DNA of 64,000 nt from JAFAFN01 sp963707555 (lineage in GTDB: Bacteria > Actinomycetota > Acidimicrobiia > Acidimicrobiales > Microtrichaceae): assembly GCA_963707555.1 (NCBI GenBank), contig CAVPQM010000021.1, positions 248,001 through 312,000 of the forward strand, written 5' to 3'. Shown here piece by piece: positions 1 to 9,666 of this stretch. The number at the start of each line of letters is the position of its first letter. Within the stretch, counting starts at the first letter, position 1. Under the pieces are notes generated by a model, which ran no database searches, was not told the origin of the DNA, and saw nothing but the letters and a program-made list of their open reading frames with translations. Position numbers and translations under genes: made by a program.

Positions 1-204
1 GACCGCCGGGTGGTGCTTCGCCAGGATGGCGGCGATCAGCCCGGGTCGGCCGCCGTAGTGGTACTGCACGGCGCTCGCGTTCGCGACACCCGCCTCGGCG
101 TTGACCTCGCGCAGCGACACCGCTTCCAGGCCGCGCTGTGCGATCAGCCGCTCGGCGGCGCTCACCAGCCGTGAGGGAACATCGGCATCGGCGGTGGCAG
201 TCAT
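1..204 (-). CDS. TetR-family transcriptional regulator, N-terminal part (runs off the window)
   Basis: The reverse strand reads MTATADADVPSRLVSAAERL and continues through a typical TetR helix-turn-helix (REVNAEAGVANASAVQYHYG, residues about 36-55). The gene continues beyond base 1, so the ligand domain is not seen. It is divergent from the acyl-CoA dehydrogenase gene with only 54 bp between the two starts, and that gap holds an imperfect palindrome. The arrangement suggests that it controls the dehydrogenase and itself. The ligand cannot be told from this fragment; an acyl-CoA is a guess from context. Confidence 0.85.
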   Translation of the reverse strand, partial: MTATADADVPSRLVSAAERLIAQRGLEAVSLREVNAEAGVANASAVQYHYGGRPGLIAAILAKHHPAV

Positions 205-208
205 CTAT

Positions 209-221
209 ATTCCACTGTAAT
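209..221. promoter_or_regulatory. operator-like palindrome between divergent TetR and acyl-CoA dehydrogenase genes
   Basis: ATTCCACTGTAAT is a 13-bp imperfect palindrome in which five of six base pairs match around a central C. It lies 4 bp from the TetR start and 37 bp from the dehydrogenase start, in an AT-rich patch of otherwise GC-rich DNA. That is where a TetR operator controlling both genes would sit. Binding is inferred. Confidence 0.4.
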
Positions 222-258
222 GCGCGTGCATCACGCCGCCACCGGAAGGACGCCTGCG

Positions 259-1489
<1,231 letters not shown>

Positions 1490-1516
1490 TCCGGCGACCC
1501 GCCTCCCACTGCGCAG

Positions 1517-1560
1517 ATCCGACTCTATTTCGGGGTGATGACCCCGAAAACGCGTCGGAT
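1517..1560. terminator. two-tier hairpin between convergent genes
   Basis: An inner perfect stem (TTTCGGGGT at 1528-1536, loop GATG, ACCCCGAAA at 1541-1549) lies inside an outer stem (ATCCGAC at 1517-1523 with GTCGGAT at 1554-1560). It sits between the ends of the convergent acyl-CoA dehydrogenase and engB genes, so it can serve both strands as a terminator. There is no long T-run, as is common in GC-rich actinobacteria. Confidence 0.65.
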
Positions 1561-1587
1561 TTCGAGGGTGCGGGGAGCGAGGAGGGA

Positions 1588-2213
1588 CTACTTCAGGTCG
1601 AGCCAGAGCCGCACCAGGTTGCGCAGCGTGTCGATGTTGACGTTCTTGGCCGAGCTCACCCAGACCACGTCGCCGGGCTCCAGGTCGCACGCCTCGGCGA
1701 GCTCCTTGCTGGCGCCGCTGACGCTTGGCGGACTTCACCTTGTCGTGCTTCGTCGCGATCACGGTGTGCGGCAACGCGTTCGAGCGCAGCCAGTCGAGCA
1801 TCTGCAGGTCGAGCTTGGTGGGACCGATCTCGCCGTCGACGAGCACCATGATCATGGTGAGCTCCTCGCGTTCGAGCAGGTAGCGCTCGATCATCGGCCC
1901 CCACGACTGGCGCACCTGCTTCGACGTGGCGGCGTAGCCGTAACCCGGGCAGTCCATCAGCGTCGGACCGAGCGTGGCCCTCGTCCGGCTGCTGCTTGCG
2001 GCCCTGGAAGGTCACCTCGAACAGGTTGAGCAGCTGGGTACGGCCGGGTGTCTTCGAGACGTGTGCGAGGCCCTTGCGGTTGCCGAGCGCGTTGAGCAGC
2101 GACGACTTGCCGACGTTCGAGCGTCCGACGAACGCAACCTCGGCAGGTGATTCGGGAAGGCGATCCGCGTCCGTCTCGGACAGCACGAATCGCAGCGTCA
2201 GCGGGGGACTCAT
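1588..2213 (-). CDS. engB: ribosome-biogenesis GTP-binding protein EngB/YsxC (two frameshifts)
   Basis: A TrmE-Era-EngA-like GTPase needed for large-subunit ribosome assembly. Three adjoining frames together give all GTPase motifs in order: G1 GRSNVGKSS, the KTPGRTQLLNLF switch, G3 DCPGYGYA, G4 TKHDK and G5 SSAKN. The end is VRLWLDLK then TAG at 1588-1590. The frame changes near 1978 (between FQGRKQQPDEG and the DCPGYGYA segment) and near 1725 (after KVKSAK). Both are of the extra-base type. The start MSPPLTLRFVLSETD at 2213 gives about 208 residues, normal for the family. Because the protein is usually essential, sequence error is likelier than a true pseudogene. Confidence 0.85.
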
Positions 2214-2259
2214 CGGGGCAGTCTCGCAGCCCCGGCTCGTCACCCGGTGCAGCGTGCGT

Positions 2260-2631
2260 TCACTCGCGGCCGCGGAGCCGGTCGATCTGACGGCGGTCGC
2301 GCTTCGTGGGACGACCCGCGCCCCGGTCGCGCACGGCGTCCTTCGGCGGCTGCGACGACGGCGCCGGCGGGGGAGCCAGGTCGATGTAGCAGGTCACCGC
2401 GATCGTCGCGCCGACCCGCTTGTCGACCGGGCGGACCACCTCGAGCTCGCGGCGCAGGGAGTTGGCGCGGGCCTCGACCCGGTCGCCGGGCACGATCCTC
2501 GTCGCCGCCTTGGCCGGTCGCCCGTTGATCGAGACCTGCCCACCCCGACAGGCGACGGACGCCGCGCTGCGGGTCTTGAACAGGCGGATGGCCCACAGCC
2601 AGCTGTCGACCCGCGCACCTCGTTCGTCCAT
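2260..2631 (-). CDS. S4-domain RNA-binding protein (Hsp15/HslR-like)
   Basis: A 123-residue protein beginning MDERGARVDSWLWAIRLFKT. Residues about 7-55 match the S4 RNA-binding fold (RLFKTRSAASVACRGGQVSI, then a GDRVEA turn). The C-terminal third is basic and proline-rich. This is the size and layout of Hsp15-like proteins, which bind stalled 50S subunits carrying nascent chains. It lies just upstream of engB on the same strand (46 bp), so both may belong to a ribosome-maintenance transcription unit. The specific target in actinobacteria is not known. Confidence 0.8.
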   Translation of the reverse strand: MDERGARVDSWLWAIRLFKTRSAASVACRGGQVSINGRPAKAATRIVPGDRVEARANSLRRELEVVRPVDKRVGATIAVTCYIDLAPPPAPSSQPPKDAVRDRGAGRPTKRDRRQIDRLRGRE

Positions 2632-2681
2632 CGGCCCAGTCTGGCGCGACGACGGGCGAGTCGGCGCCCTACGATCGAGCC

Positions 2682-3701
2682 ATGGCGTCGCCCGTGTTGC
2701 AGACCGTGCCGATCGACATGCGCTGGCCGACGATCGACCCGTTCCTGTTCTGCGTCCACCACGTCGACGACTACCCGCAGGGCACCCTCGACCTGGGGCC
2801 CGACGCCTCGCTCGACGGTCGCCAGATGGGCTCCGACTTCGAGGGCCGCGACGGCTGGCGGATGTACCACGGCGAGGTGGTGCCGGGCTTCCCCCAGCAC
2901 CCGCACCGGGGCTTCGAGACGGTGACCTACGTGCGCCGTGGGCTCATCGACCACTCCGACTCCCTCGGCGCTGCGGCACGGTTCGGGCGCGGCGACGTGC
3001 AGTGGCTCACCGCCGGACGCGGCATCGTGCACTCCGAGACCTTCCCGCTCGTCGAACGCGACCGGCCCAACCCGCTCGAGCTCTTCCAGATCTGGTTGAA
3101 CCTGCCGCCCGAGGACAAGCTCGCGGAGCCGCACTTCTCGATGCTGTGGGACGGAGCGATCCCCCGGATCGACGCGGACGGGGCCCAGGTCACCGTGATC
3201 GCGGGCGAGATCGGCGACGCACGACCGCCCTCCCCACCGCCGGCCTCGTGGGCCACCCGCGACGACACCGACGTCGCGATCTGGCACGTGCACCTCGACC
3301 CGGGCGGCAGCTGGCACATGCCGGCCGCCCGCCACGACGACACGGTGCGCACCCTCTACTTCTTCGAGGGCGACGACCTCGACGTCGCGGACGAGACACT
3401 CGGCTCCTCGACCGCCGCGGTGGTCGCCGGCGACCAGCCCGTGACGCTCCACTCGACCGGTGGCGCCGAGGTGCTGGTCCTCCAGGGCCGACCGATCGGA
3501 GCGCCCGTCGCCCAGTACGGGCCCTTCGTCATGAACACCGAGGCCGAGATCGAGCAGGCGTTCGCCGACTACCGGGAGACCGGCTTCGGCGGCTGGCCCT
3601 GGCCGACCGACGAGCCCGTCAGCCCCGCCGACCAGCCCCGCTTCGCCCGTCGGCCGGACGGCTCCGTCGAATCCCCTGCCGCGGAGCAGCCCGATTCCTG
3701 A
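2682..3701 (+). CDS. pirin-family cupin protein
   Basis: 339 residues. The pirin N-terminal cupin is clear: HPHRGFETVTYV supplies His73 and His75, and AGRGIVHSE supplies His117 and Glu119, which is the iron-binding set of the family. A second cupin-like half follows (about 190-290), then a proline-rich tail. Family members are non-heme iron proteins, some with quercetin 2,3-dioxygenase activity; the substrate here is unknown. The start ATG at 2682 lacks a strong ribosome site. The 3' end overlaps the proposed start of the ABC ATPase gene, so it could be cotranscribed with the importer. Confidence 0.85.
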   Translation: MASPVLQTVPIDMRWPTIDPFLFCVHHVDDYPQGTLDLGPDASLDGRQMGSDFEGRDGWRMYHGEVVPGFPQHPHRGFETVTYVRRGLIDHSDSLGAAARFGRGDVQWLTAGRGIVHSETFPLVERDRPNPLELFQIWLNLPPEDKLAEPHFSMLWDGAIPRIDADGAQVTVIAGEIGDARPPSPPPASWATRDDTDVAIWHVHLDPGGSWHMPAARHDDTVRTLYFFEGDDLDVADETLGSSTAAVVAGDQPVTLHSTGGAEVLVLQGRPIGAPVAQYGPFVMNTEAEIEQAFADYRETGFGGWPWPTDEPVSPADQPRFARRPDGSVESPAAEQPDS

Positions 3702-4863
3702 CGCGAGCTCGATCCGGCTGGACGGGGTCTCGAAGCGATTCGGCGACGACGGCGTCGCCGCGGTCGGCTGCCTCGATCTCGAGATCGCCGCAGGGTCGAT
3801 CGTCGCGCTGATCGGTCCGTCCGGCTGCGGCAAGACGACGACGCTGCGCATGATCAACCGGCTCGTCGAACCGAGCGCCGGCACGATCACGATCGGCGAC
3901 GTCGACGTCACGTCGCTCGAACCGACCGAGCTGCGACGCGGCATCGGCTACGTCATCCAGCAGGTCGGGTTGTTCCCGCACCGCACGATCGCCCAGAACA
4001 TCGCGACGGTCCCCAAGGCACTCGGCTGGGACCGGGCCCGCATCGGCGATCGTGTCGACGAGCTCGTCGAGCTGGTCGGCCTCGACCCGGCGTTGCTCGC
4101 TCGGTACCCCGACGAGCTCTCGGGTGGCCAGCAGCAACGCGTCGGCGTCGCACGGGCGCTCGCGGCCGACCCGCCGGTGCTGCTGATGGACGAACCCTTC
4201 GGCGCGGTCGATCCGATCGTGCGCACCCGTCTGCAGGACGAGCTGCTCTCGTTGCAGGACCAGCTCCGCAAGACCATCGTGCTGGTGACCCACGACATCG
4301 ACGAGGCGGTGCGGATCGGCGACCGGGTCGCGCTGCTCAACACCGGCGGTGTGCTCGAGCAGTACGCCTCGCCCGACGAGATGCTCGCCGCCCCGGCGAA
4401 CGCCTTCGTCGAGCAGTTCATCGGCGAGGACCGAGGGATCAAGCGCCTCCAGCTGCGCACCGTCGGTGAGCTGTCCTTCCACCAGGGACCCGTGCTCGAC
4501 GCGCACTCGACGCCCGACCAGGCCCGAGCGCTGGCGGCGGCCACCCGCAGCGAGTGGATCGGCCTGCTCGACGGTGACCGCTTCACCGGCTGGATCCCCC
4601 TCGACGCGCTCGAGGCGAACCGTCCGCTGCGCGCACTGCGCCCCGAGCTCCCTGCGGCGCTGCTCGCACCCGAGAGCACGCTGCGCACCGCCATGGATCT
4701 GATCATGGCGACCGACACCTCGGTCGCGGTCGTCCAGGACCAGGGTCGTTTCGCCGGGGTCGTGACCCTCGAACAGATCAGGGCCGGACTGCGGGTTCCC
4801 GCAGGACGCGGCCAGCCCGTCGACGAGTCCGCGCCGACGGGTCAGCAGGTGGCGAGCGCGTGA
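3694..4863 (+). CDS. glycine betaine/choline-type ABC transporter ATP-binding protein with CBS domains (OpuCA/ProV-like)
   Basis: ATPase of an osmolyte importer. Walker A GPSGCGKTT (about residue 41), Q-loop VIQQVGLFPHRT, signature LSGGQQQRVGVARAL, Walker B VLLMDEPFGAVDP and H-loop LVTHD are all present. A C-terminal region (about 250-365) looks like the paired CBS domains that sense ionic strength in OpuA/OpuC ATPases. The start is odd: the frame is open before the conserved region but has no ATG, GTG or TTG. ATT at 3694, seven bases after GGAG and overlapping the pirin stop, is the best candidate; a base error upstream is the alternative. The stop overlaps the next start (GTGA). Confidence 0.85.
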   Translation: MPDASSIRLDGVSKRFGDDGVAAVGCLDLEIAAGSIVALIGPSGCGKTTTLRMINRLVEPSAGTITIGDVDVTSLEPTELRRGIGYVIQQVGLFPHRTIAQNIATVPKALGWDRARIGDRVDELVELVGLDPALLARYPDELSGGQQQRVGVARALAADPPVLLMDEPFGAVDPIVRTRLQDELLSLQDQLRKTIVLVTHDIDEAVRIGDRVALLNTGGVLEQYASPDEMLAAPANAFVEQFIGEDRGIKRLQLRTVGELSFHQGPVLDAHSTPDQARALAAATRSEWIGLLDGDRFTGWIPLDALEANRPLRALRPELPAALLAPESTLRTAMDLIMATDTSVAVVQDQGRFAGVVTLEQIRAGLRVPAGRGQPVDESAPTGQQVASA

Positions 4864-5531
4864 GCGTTCCCGCTCAGGCGAGCAATCCCATCGTCCGATG
4901 GGAGTACTTCGTCGACGAGTGGGACCAGATCAGCGAGGCGCTCGTCCAGCACCTGCAGCTGACCCTCGTCGCCGTGTCGATCGGCGTGGTCATCTCGGCC
5001 GTGCTCACCGCGCTCGCGCTGAAGTTCCGATGGTCCGCCAGCCCGATCTCAGGTGTCACGGGCGTGCTCTACACCGTGCCGAGCGTGGCGCTCTTCGGCC
5101 TGCTCGTCCCGTACACCGGGCTCACCATCTGGACCGCGGTGATCCCGCTGGTCGCGTACACGCTGCTGATCCTGTTCACGAACTTCGTGGCGGGGTTCCG
5201 GGCGGTGCCGTCCGCGGTCCGCGACGCGGCCGAGGGCATGGGCATGTCACCCGTCCGGAGGATCCTCGGCGTCGAGCTCCCGATCGCGTCGCCGTACATC
5301 ATCACGGGCCTGCGCATCGCCACGGTCTCGACCGTCGGGCTGGTCACGGTGGCGTCGATCATCGGACAGGGCGGCCTCGGACGACTCATCCTCGACGGGC
5401 TCCGTCGCACCTTCTGGACGCCGATGGTCATCGGCGCGGTGCTCTCGATCCTGCTGGCGCTGGTGCTGGACCTGATCATCCAGCTGCTCGGTCGCCTCGC
5501 CACACCCTGGCTGCGGAGGTCCCGCTCGTGA
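4860..5531 (+). CDS. osmolyte ABC transporter permease (OpuCB/ProW-like)
   Basis: 223 residues starting at GTG 4860, overlapping the ATPase stop by four bases. Five to six hydrophobic segments are visible. The cytoplasmic EAA loop (AAEGMGMSPVRRILGVELP, about residues 125-143) is the ATPase-docking motif of binding-protein-dependent permeases. The size and opening LVQHLQLTLVAVSIGVVIS match OpuCB/OpuCD-type permeases for glycine betaine, choline or carnitine. It forms the membrane pore together with the next gene, also by GTGA overlap. Confidence 0.88.
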   Translation: MSVPAQASNPIVRWEYFVDEWDQISEALVQHLQLTLVAVSIGVVISAVLTALALKFRWSASPISGVTGVLYTVPSVALFGLLVPYTGLTIWTAVIPLVAYTLLILFTNFVAGFRAVPSAVRDAAEGMGMSPVRRILGVELPIASPYIITGLRIATVSTVGLVTVASIIGQGGLGRLILDGLRRTFWTPMVIGAVLSILLALVLDLIIQLLGRLATPWLRRSRS

Positions 5532-6307
5532 GCAGCGCCCTCCTCTCGCCGCAGGCTGTGCTGTCGCAGCAAGCTGTGCTGTCGCAGCAAGCTGTGCTGT
5601 CGCAGCAAGCTGTGCCCCGCGACATCGGGGTGCTCGAGTGGCTCTTCGACCCGGACAGCTGGCGCGGACCGGCGGGCATCTGGAGCTCGCTGATCGAGAC
5701 GCTGCAGCTGTCGTTCCTCGTCGTCGCGCTCGCGGTGGTGCTCACCGTGCCGCTGGCCTCGGTGCTGTCGCACCTGCGTCGCGGCGAGTTCGCCGCGACC
5801 TGGGCGGTCACGCTGAGTCGGGCCATCCCGACCTTCGCGATCGCCGGGCTGCTCGTCCCGATCTCGCTGCGCCAGGGATGGGGGAGTGAGCCGTGGCCGA
5901 TCCTGATCGCGCTGCTCCTGCTGGCGCTGCCGCCGGTGTACCTCAACACCTACACGGCGGTGCGCCAGGTCGACCCCTCGGCGGTCGACGCCGCCCGGGC
6001 CGTCGGCTTCACCGAGCGCAACATCCTCATGAAGATCGAGCTCGCTCTCGGCTCCGGGCTGATCATCAGCGGCATCCGCGTCGCCGCGGTGCAGGTGGTC
6101 GCGACCGAGCCGATCCGGGCGTTCCTCGGCGGTGACGGCCTCGGACGCTACCTGCGCGACGGACTCGGACAGAACAACAACAGCCTGGTCATCGCAGGGG
6201 CACTACTCATCGCCACCCTCGCGGCAGTGACCGGCCTAGCCTTCGGTGCGCTCGGCTGGTTCCTGCCGAAGGGTGTCCGCAGGCTCGGTCGCAACGACCG
6301 GCGATGA
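5528..6307 (+). CDS. osmolyte ABC transporter permease (OpuCD-like) with an N-terminal repeat insert
   Basis: 259 residues from GTG 5528, overlapping the previous gene by four bases. After an unusual N-terminal segment in which AVLSQQ is repeated three times, the protein reads as a normal permease: LIETLQLSFLVVALAVVLT, hydrophobic spans, and an EAA loop DAARAVGFTERNILMKIELA. With the preceding permease it would make a heterodimeric channel. The repeat comes from a perfect 18-bp tandem triplication and lies before the first membrane span, so it probably does not disturb the fold. An in-frame start after the repeat is not evident. The stop overlaps the ATG at 6304. Confidence 0.85.
   Translation: MSSALLSPQAVLSQQAVLSQQAVLSQQAVPRDIGVLEWLFDPDSWRGPAGIWSSLIETLQLSFLVVALAVVLTVPLASVLSHLRRGEFAATWAVTLSRAIPTFAIAGLLVPISLRQGWGSEPWPILIALLLLALPPVYLNTYTAVRQVDPSAVDAARAVGFTERNILMKIELALGSGLIISGIRVAAVQVVATEPIRAFLGGDGLGRYLRDGLGQNNNSLVIAGALLIATLAAVTGLAFGALGWFLPKGVRRLGRNDRR
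5555..5614 (+). repeat. 18-bp tandem repeat, three copies plus six bases
   Basis: The unit GCTGTGCTGTCGCAGCAA occurs perfectly at 5555-5572, 5573-5590 and 5591-5608, followed by GCTGTG. Being 18 bp, it keeps the reading frame and encodes AVLSQQ three times near the N-terminus of the permease. Perfect identity suggests a recent, probably unstable, expansion. Confidence 0.97.
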
Positions 6308-6366
6308 CCACGGACGGCTCGGCCGCCGACCTGGCTGAACAGATCGACAACCACAGGGAGCGGAAC

Positions 6367-7314
6367 ATGCAGCACACGACGAACGGTGGACGACGCCGCC
6401 TCGGACGAAGGTGGTTCGGTCTGCTCGCACTGGTCGCGGTCATCGGGCTGCTCGCCGGTGCCTGCAGCAGCGACGACGACGCCGACTCGGACGACACCGA
6501 GACCATGGAGGGATCCACGATCCGCATCCGGGGCCAGGACTTCTCGGAGTCGGCGACGCTCGCCGAGGTGTACGGGCAGTACCTCGAGGCGAAGGGCTTC
6601 CCCGTCGAGGTCCTGACACCCGCCGGGTTCCGCACCGAGGCGATCACCGCACTCGAGAACGACGAGCTCGATCTGATCATCGACTACATCGGTGGCACCC
6701 AGACCGAGCTGCTGCCCGACACCGAGACCTCGCAGGACGCCGCCGAGGTGATCGCGGCGATCACCCCGGCGCTCGCCGAGAAGGGTCTGACGGTGCTCGA
6801 GCCGTCCGACGCCGTCGACGGTGACGCGCTCGTCGTGCGCGGCGACTCCGAGGCCGAGAACATCTCGGACCTGGCCGGACTCGACTACAGCTTCGGTGGC
6901 TCGGCCCAGTGCTTCGAGCGTCCGCAGTGCTACCTCGGGCTGACCGACCCGGCGATCTACGGCATCACGTTCTCGGGCACCAAGACGTTCGAGTTCGGTC
7001 CGCTCCTCGGCGAGAACCTCAAGGCCGAAGAGGTCGACGCGGTGATCTGGAACGACACCGCGCCCGAGATCGAGGCCAACGGCTTCAAGATCCTGACCGA
7101 CGACAAGGGGCTCTTCCCGGCGCAGAACATCGCGCCGATCGTGCGCGACGACGTCCTCGAGGAGTACGCGCCCGAGCTGGCCGAGGCCCTCGACGAGCTC
7201 AGCGCGACCATCACGACCGAGGACCTCGTCGCCTGGAACACCAGCACCGACATCGACAAGGAAGAGCCCGACGACGTCGCCGAGGACTGGCTCAAGGCGA
7301 ACAACCTGATCTGA
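6367..7314 (+). CDS. osmolyte ABC transporter substrate-binding lipoprotein (OpuCC-like)
   Basis: 315 residues. The ATG at 6367 has the strong site GGGAG six bases upstream; an ATG at 6304 overlapping the permease stop is possible but puts extra residues before the signal peptide. The N-terminus is arginine-rich (GGRRRLGRRWFG), then hydrophobic, then LAGAC with Cys33 as the lipidation site, then an acidic linker. The mature part (IRGQDFSESATLAEVYGQYL, NDELDLIIDYIGGTQTELL) matches the OpuAC fold that binds quaternary amines. It is the last gene of the importer operon, outside the membrane, delivering ligand to the two permeases. Confidence 0.88.
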   Translation: MQHTTNGGRRRLGRRWFGLLALVAVIGLLAGACSSDDDADSDDTETMEGSTIRIRGQDFSESATLAEVYGQYLEAKGFPVEVLTPAGFRTEAITALENDELDLIIDYIGGTQTELLPDTETSQDAAEVIAAITPALAEKGLTVLEPSDAVDGDALVVRGDSEAENISDLAGLDYSFGGSAQCFERPQCYLGLTDPAIYGITFSGTKTFEFGPLLGENLKAEEVDAVIWNDTAPEIEANGFKILTDDKGLFPAQNIAPIVRDDVLEEYAPELAEALDELSATITTEDLVAWNTSTDIDKEEPDDVAEDWLKANNLI

Positions 7315-7330
7315 GCTCGACGGGCTGGTC

Positions 7331-7357
7331 GGTCGGGGCGGTCACACCGCCCCGACC
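7331..7357. terminator. perfect GC-rich hairpin after the osmolyte importer operon
   Basis: GGTCGGGGCGGT (7331-7342), loop CAC, then ACCGCCCCGACC (7346-7357) form a perfect 12-bp stem. It lies 17 bp after the substrate-binding protein stop and just beyond the end of the convergent gene, so it can terminate both. Confidence 0.8.
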
Positions 7358-7359
7358 GG

Positions 7360-8068
7360 TCAGAGCGGCCGGGGGACCTGGAACGACCCCGACAGGCCTT
7401 CGCCCCACACCGCGAAGTCCGGCGTCGCGGGCAATCCGAGCGATGCGAGCTCCTCGGCGATGGTCGACGAGCCCAGCTCGATGACGATGTCGGCGGGGTC
7501 GATGACACCCGAACCGATCTCGATGGTGAGCGGCAGCTCGGTCGGCGCGCCGTCCAGGTAGGAGTAGGTGATCGCCTCGGTCGACGTCGCGGGAACATCG
7601 CTCGTCGGGCGCGGCAGCCGGACGACCAACGGTGCGTCGCCCGTCGACAGCGTGACGACGACCTCGTCGTCGGAGTAGTCGAAGCTCAGGTCCTCGACCG
7701 TCTTGGGCAGACCCAGCACCTGGTTGCCCGCCTTCATCGTGAACTCCTGGTCGACCGGCATGCGGTAGACGAACGACACCGGCCAGCTCCGGCCGGCCGA
7801 CGGGCTGCGCCAGCAGGCCGAGGTTGATCTCGTTGTAGTCACCCCACGGGTTCTCGACGTAGTCGACCAGCGCGACGATGAACGTCGCGCTGCCCGGAGC
7901 GGTCTCGAGCACCTCGAAGGCATCGCCGGGAACCAGGGCGCGAGCCGGTTCGATCGGCACGGTGAACGTCAGCGTCGCCTGGTTCATCGACTCGACGACC
8001 ATCGGGAAGTCGATCGACACGCCGTCGATCTCGCCCCAGTGCGTCGGCTCCTGCTCGGTGCTCGTCAT
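7360..8068 (-). CDS. acetoacetate decarboxylase family protein (one frameshift)
   Basis: Two frames join near 7805. The first (MTSTEQEPTHWGEIDG, ETAPGSATFIVALVDYVENP) and the second (FVYRMPVDQEFTMKAGNQVL, then GLPKTVEDL) together give about 236 residues with the overall order of the acetoacetate decarboxylase family. The lysine in GLPKTVED is in the position of the Schiff-base lysine of that family. The GDYNEINLG stretch is also typical. The shift is of the extra-base type, within a PVGRP/PSAGR segment. Real activity may be on another beta-keto acid, since many family members are not true decarboxylases. Its ATG at 8068 faces the divergent oxygenase gene. Confidence 0.75.
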
Positions 8069-8149
8069 GGCGGGGACGTTAGTGCCTGACCGTTCGTCAG
8101 CGCCCCGACCCCCTTGACCCCGGGGAACAGTGGTACGAAACTCGTCGAC

Positions 8150-9010
8150 ATGTACCGCGCCGAGCCGCTCGAACTCGGTCCGAGGTCACTGCTGTGGAGG
8201 TACGCCGGTGACAACCGGCTCTCGTTCACGGGATTGTCGGCGGGGATTCTCCAGCTGATGCACCCCGGTCTCGGCGCCGGGGTGACCGGCCACTCGGACT
8301 TCTTCAACGACCCCTGGGACCGCATCATCCGGTCGATGCCGGAGATCATCGGCGTCGTCTACGACGGCCCCGAGGCCGAGGCGACCGGACTGCGCGTGCG
8401 GGACTACCACAAGCGCATCAAGGGCGTCGACGAGCAGGGTCGTCGTTACAGCGCGCTGAAGCCCGAGACCTTCTGGTGGGCGCACGCGACGTTCCAGTTC
8501 TCGGTGGAGCAGGTCGTGGACCGCTTCGATCGACGCCGTCTCAGCCCACGACGGCGGGAGCAGCTCTACGTCGAGGGCATCGAGTGGTACCGGCGCTACG
8601 GGGTGAGCATGCGACCGGTCCCCGATGACCGCACGGCCTTCGAGGAGCGGTGGGACCACTACTGCGCCGAGGTGCTCGAGATGACGCCGGCCGCCGAGCG
8701 AGCGATCGACATGGCGCTGCACGACAAGATCGACGACCTGCCCGGTCTGCCGACGTGGACCGGGCCGATCCAGCGCGAGATCATCACGCCGCTGCTCAAG
8801 CTCACGGCCATCGGCGGTCTGCCGCCGATCGTGCGCGAGCGATTCGACCTGCCGTGGGGCATCGTCGAGGAGACCGAGCTGAAGCTGCTCGAACTGTGGG
8901 TGCGCGAGTCGTGGCGCTTCGTGCCCCGGCCCATCCGGTGGGCGCCCAGGGCGTCGGACGGCTGGCGGCGTGAGGCGCGCCGCGGTGAGCGCGAGCTCGT
9001 CGGCGCATGA
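8150..9010 (+). CDS. oxygenase MpaB family protein (DUF2236)
   Basis: 286 residues from ATG 8150 (MYRAEPLELGPRSLLWRYAG); a TTG at 8114 would add 12 residues. It has the DUF2236/MpaB layout: GILQLMHPGLGAGVTGHSDF, RVRDYHKRIKGVD, and an ETFWWAHATFQFSVEQ helix carrying the His pattern of this heme-binding family (relatives are latex-clearing protein and fungal MpaB). The substrate is unknown. The stop overlaps the ATG of a TetR regulator, a frequent pairing for this family. Confidence 0.8.
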   Translation: MYRAEPLELGPRSLLWRYAGDNRLSFTGLSAGILQLMHPGLGAGVTGHSDFFNDPWDRIIRSMPEIIGVVYDGPEAEATGLRVRDYHKRIKGVDEQGRRYSALKPETFWWAHATFQFSVEQVVDRFDRRRLSPRRREQLYVEGIEWYRRYGVSMRPVPDDRTAFEERWDHYCAEVLEMTPAAERAIDMALHDKIDDLPGLPTWTGPIQREIITPLLKLTAIGGLPPIVRERFDLPWGIVEETELKLLELWVRESWRFVPRPIRWAPRASDGWRREARRGERELVGA

Positions 9011-9645
9011 GACGCACCGTCGACATCGACCTCGCCGACCTGCTGCGCTCCGCCACGACCCCCGACGACGGCGACGAGATCTCGGTCCGGATCCTGGATG
9101 CCGCGTCCGAGCTGTTCCTCACCCACGGCATCCGGCGATGCAGCGTCGAGGACATCGCCGAGCACAGCGGGCTCGGCCGCACGACCATCTATCGCCGCTT
9201 CGAGGGCCGCGGACAGATCATCGAGGCGGTCATCGCCCGTGAGTGCCACCGCTTCTTCACGTCGATCCTCGAGAGCACCTCGCACCTCGACCGATTCCAG
9301 GACATCGTCGTCGAAGGGTTCCTCACCGGCCTACGAGCGGTCGAGACGTCGATCCTCTCCAACCTGGTCCGCGACGAACCCGACCTGCTGCGGGTCCTCA
9401 CCGTCGACGCGTCGCCCGTCATCGCAGCAGCGCGTTCGTTCCTGGTCACCGCGTTCGGACCGGTGGACTCCGCCGAGGACCGCGCCCGGGTCGCATCGGT
9501 CTCCGAGGTGCTGGTCCGCCTGGCCATCTCGATGGTGCTGTCGGAACGGACCGTGCTCCCGATCGAGGGCCCGCAGGCGAGCGACGAGATGCACCGACTG
9601 CTCGATCCGATGCTCGACCCCCTGGCAGCGCTGCGACGCCGCTGA
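9007..9645 (+). CDS. TetR-family transcriptional regulator
   Basis: 212 residues, ATG at 9007 overlapping the oxygenase stop. A standard TetR DNA-binding domain occupies residues about 25-75 (LDAASELFLTHGIRRCSVED, GLGRTTIYRRFEGRGQIIEA). The C-terminal ligand domain is unremarkable and ends LDPLAALRRR. Cotranscription with the DUF2236 oxygenase suggests that it senses that enzyme's substrate or product. No clear operator was found at the oxygenase promoter. Confidence 0.85.
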   Translation: MRRTVDIDLADLLRSATTPDDGDEISVRILDAASELFLTHGIRRCSVEDIAEHSGLGRTTIYRRFEGRGQIIEAVIARECHRFFTSILESTSHLDRFQDIVVEGFLTGLRAVETSILSNLVRDEPDLLRVLTVDASPVIAAARSFLVTAFGPVDSAEDRARVASVSEVLVRLAISMVLSERTVLPIEGPQASDEMHRLLDPMLDPLAALRRR

Positions 9646-9666
9646 CGAGACCGCCCGACCGGTCGC

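Noticed and set aside
8100..8135. Third copy of the shared promoter element (CCCCCTTGACCCCGGGG)
   Set aside because: Only about 15 bases resemble the element; the inverted repeat and CATGGGCG are missing.
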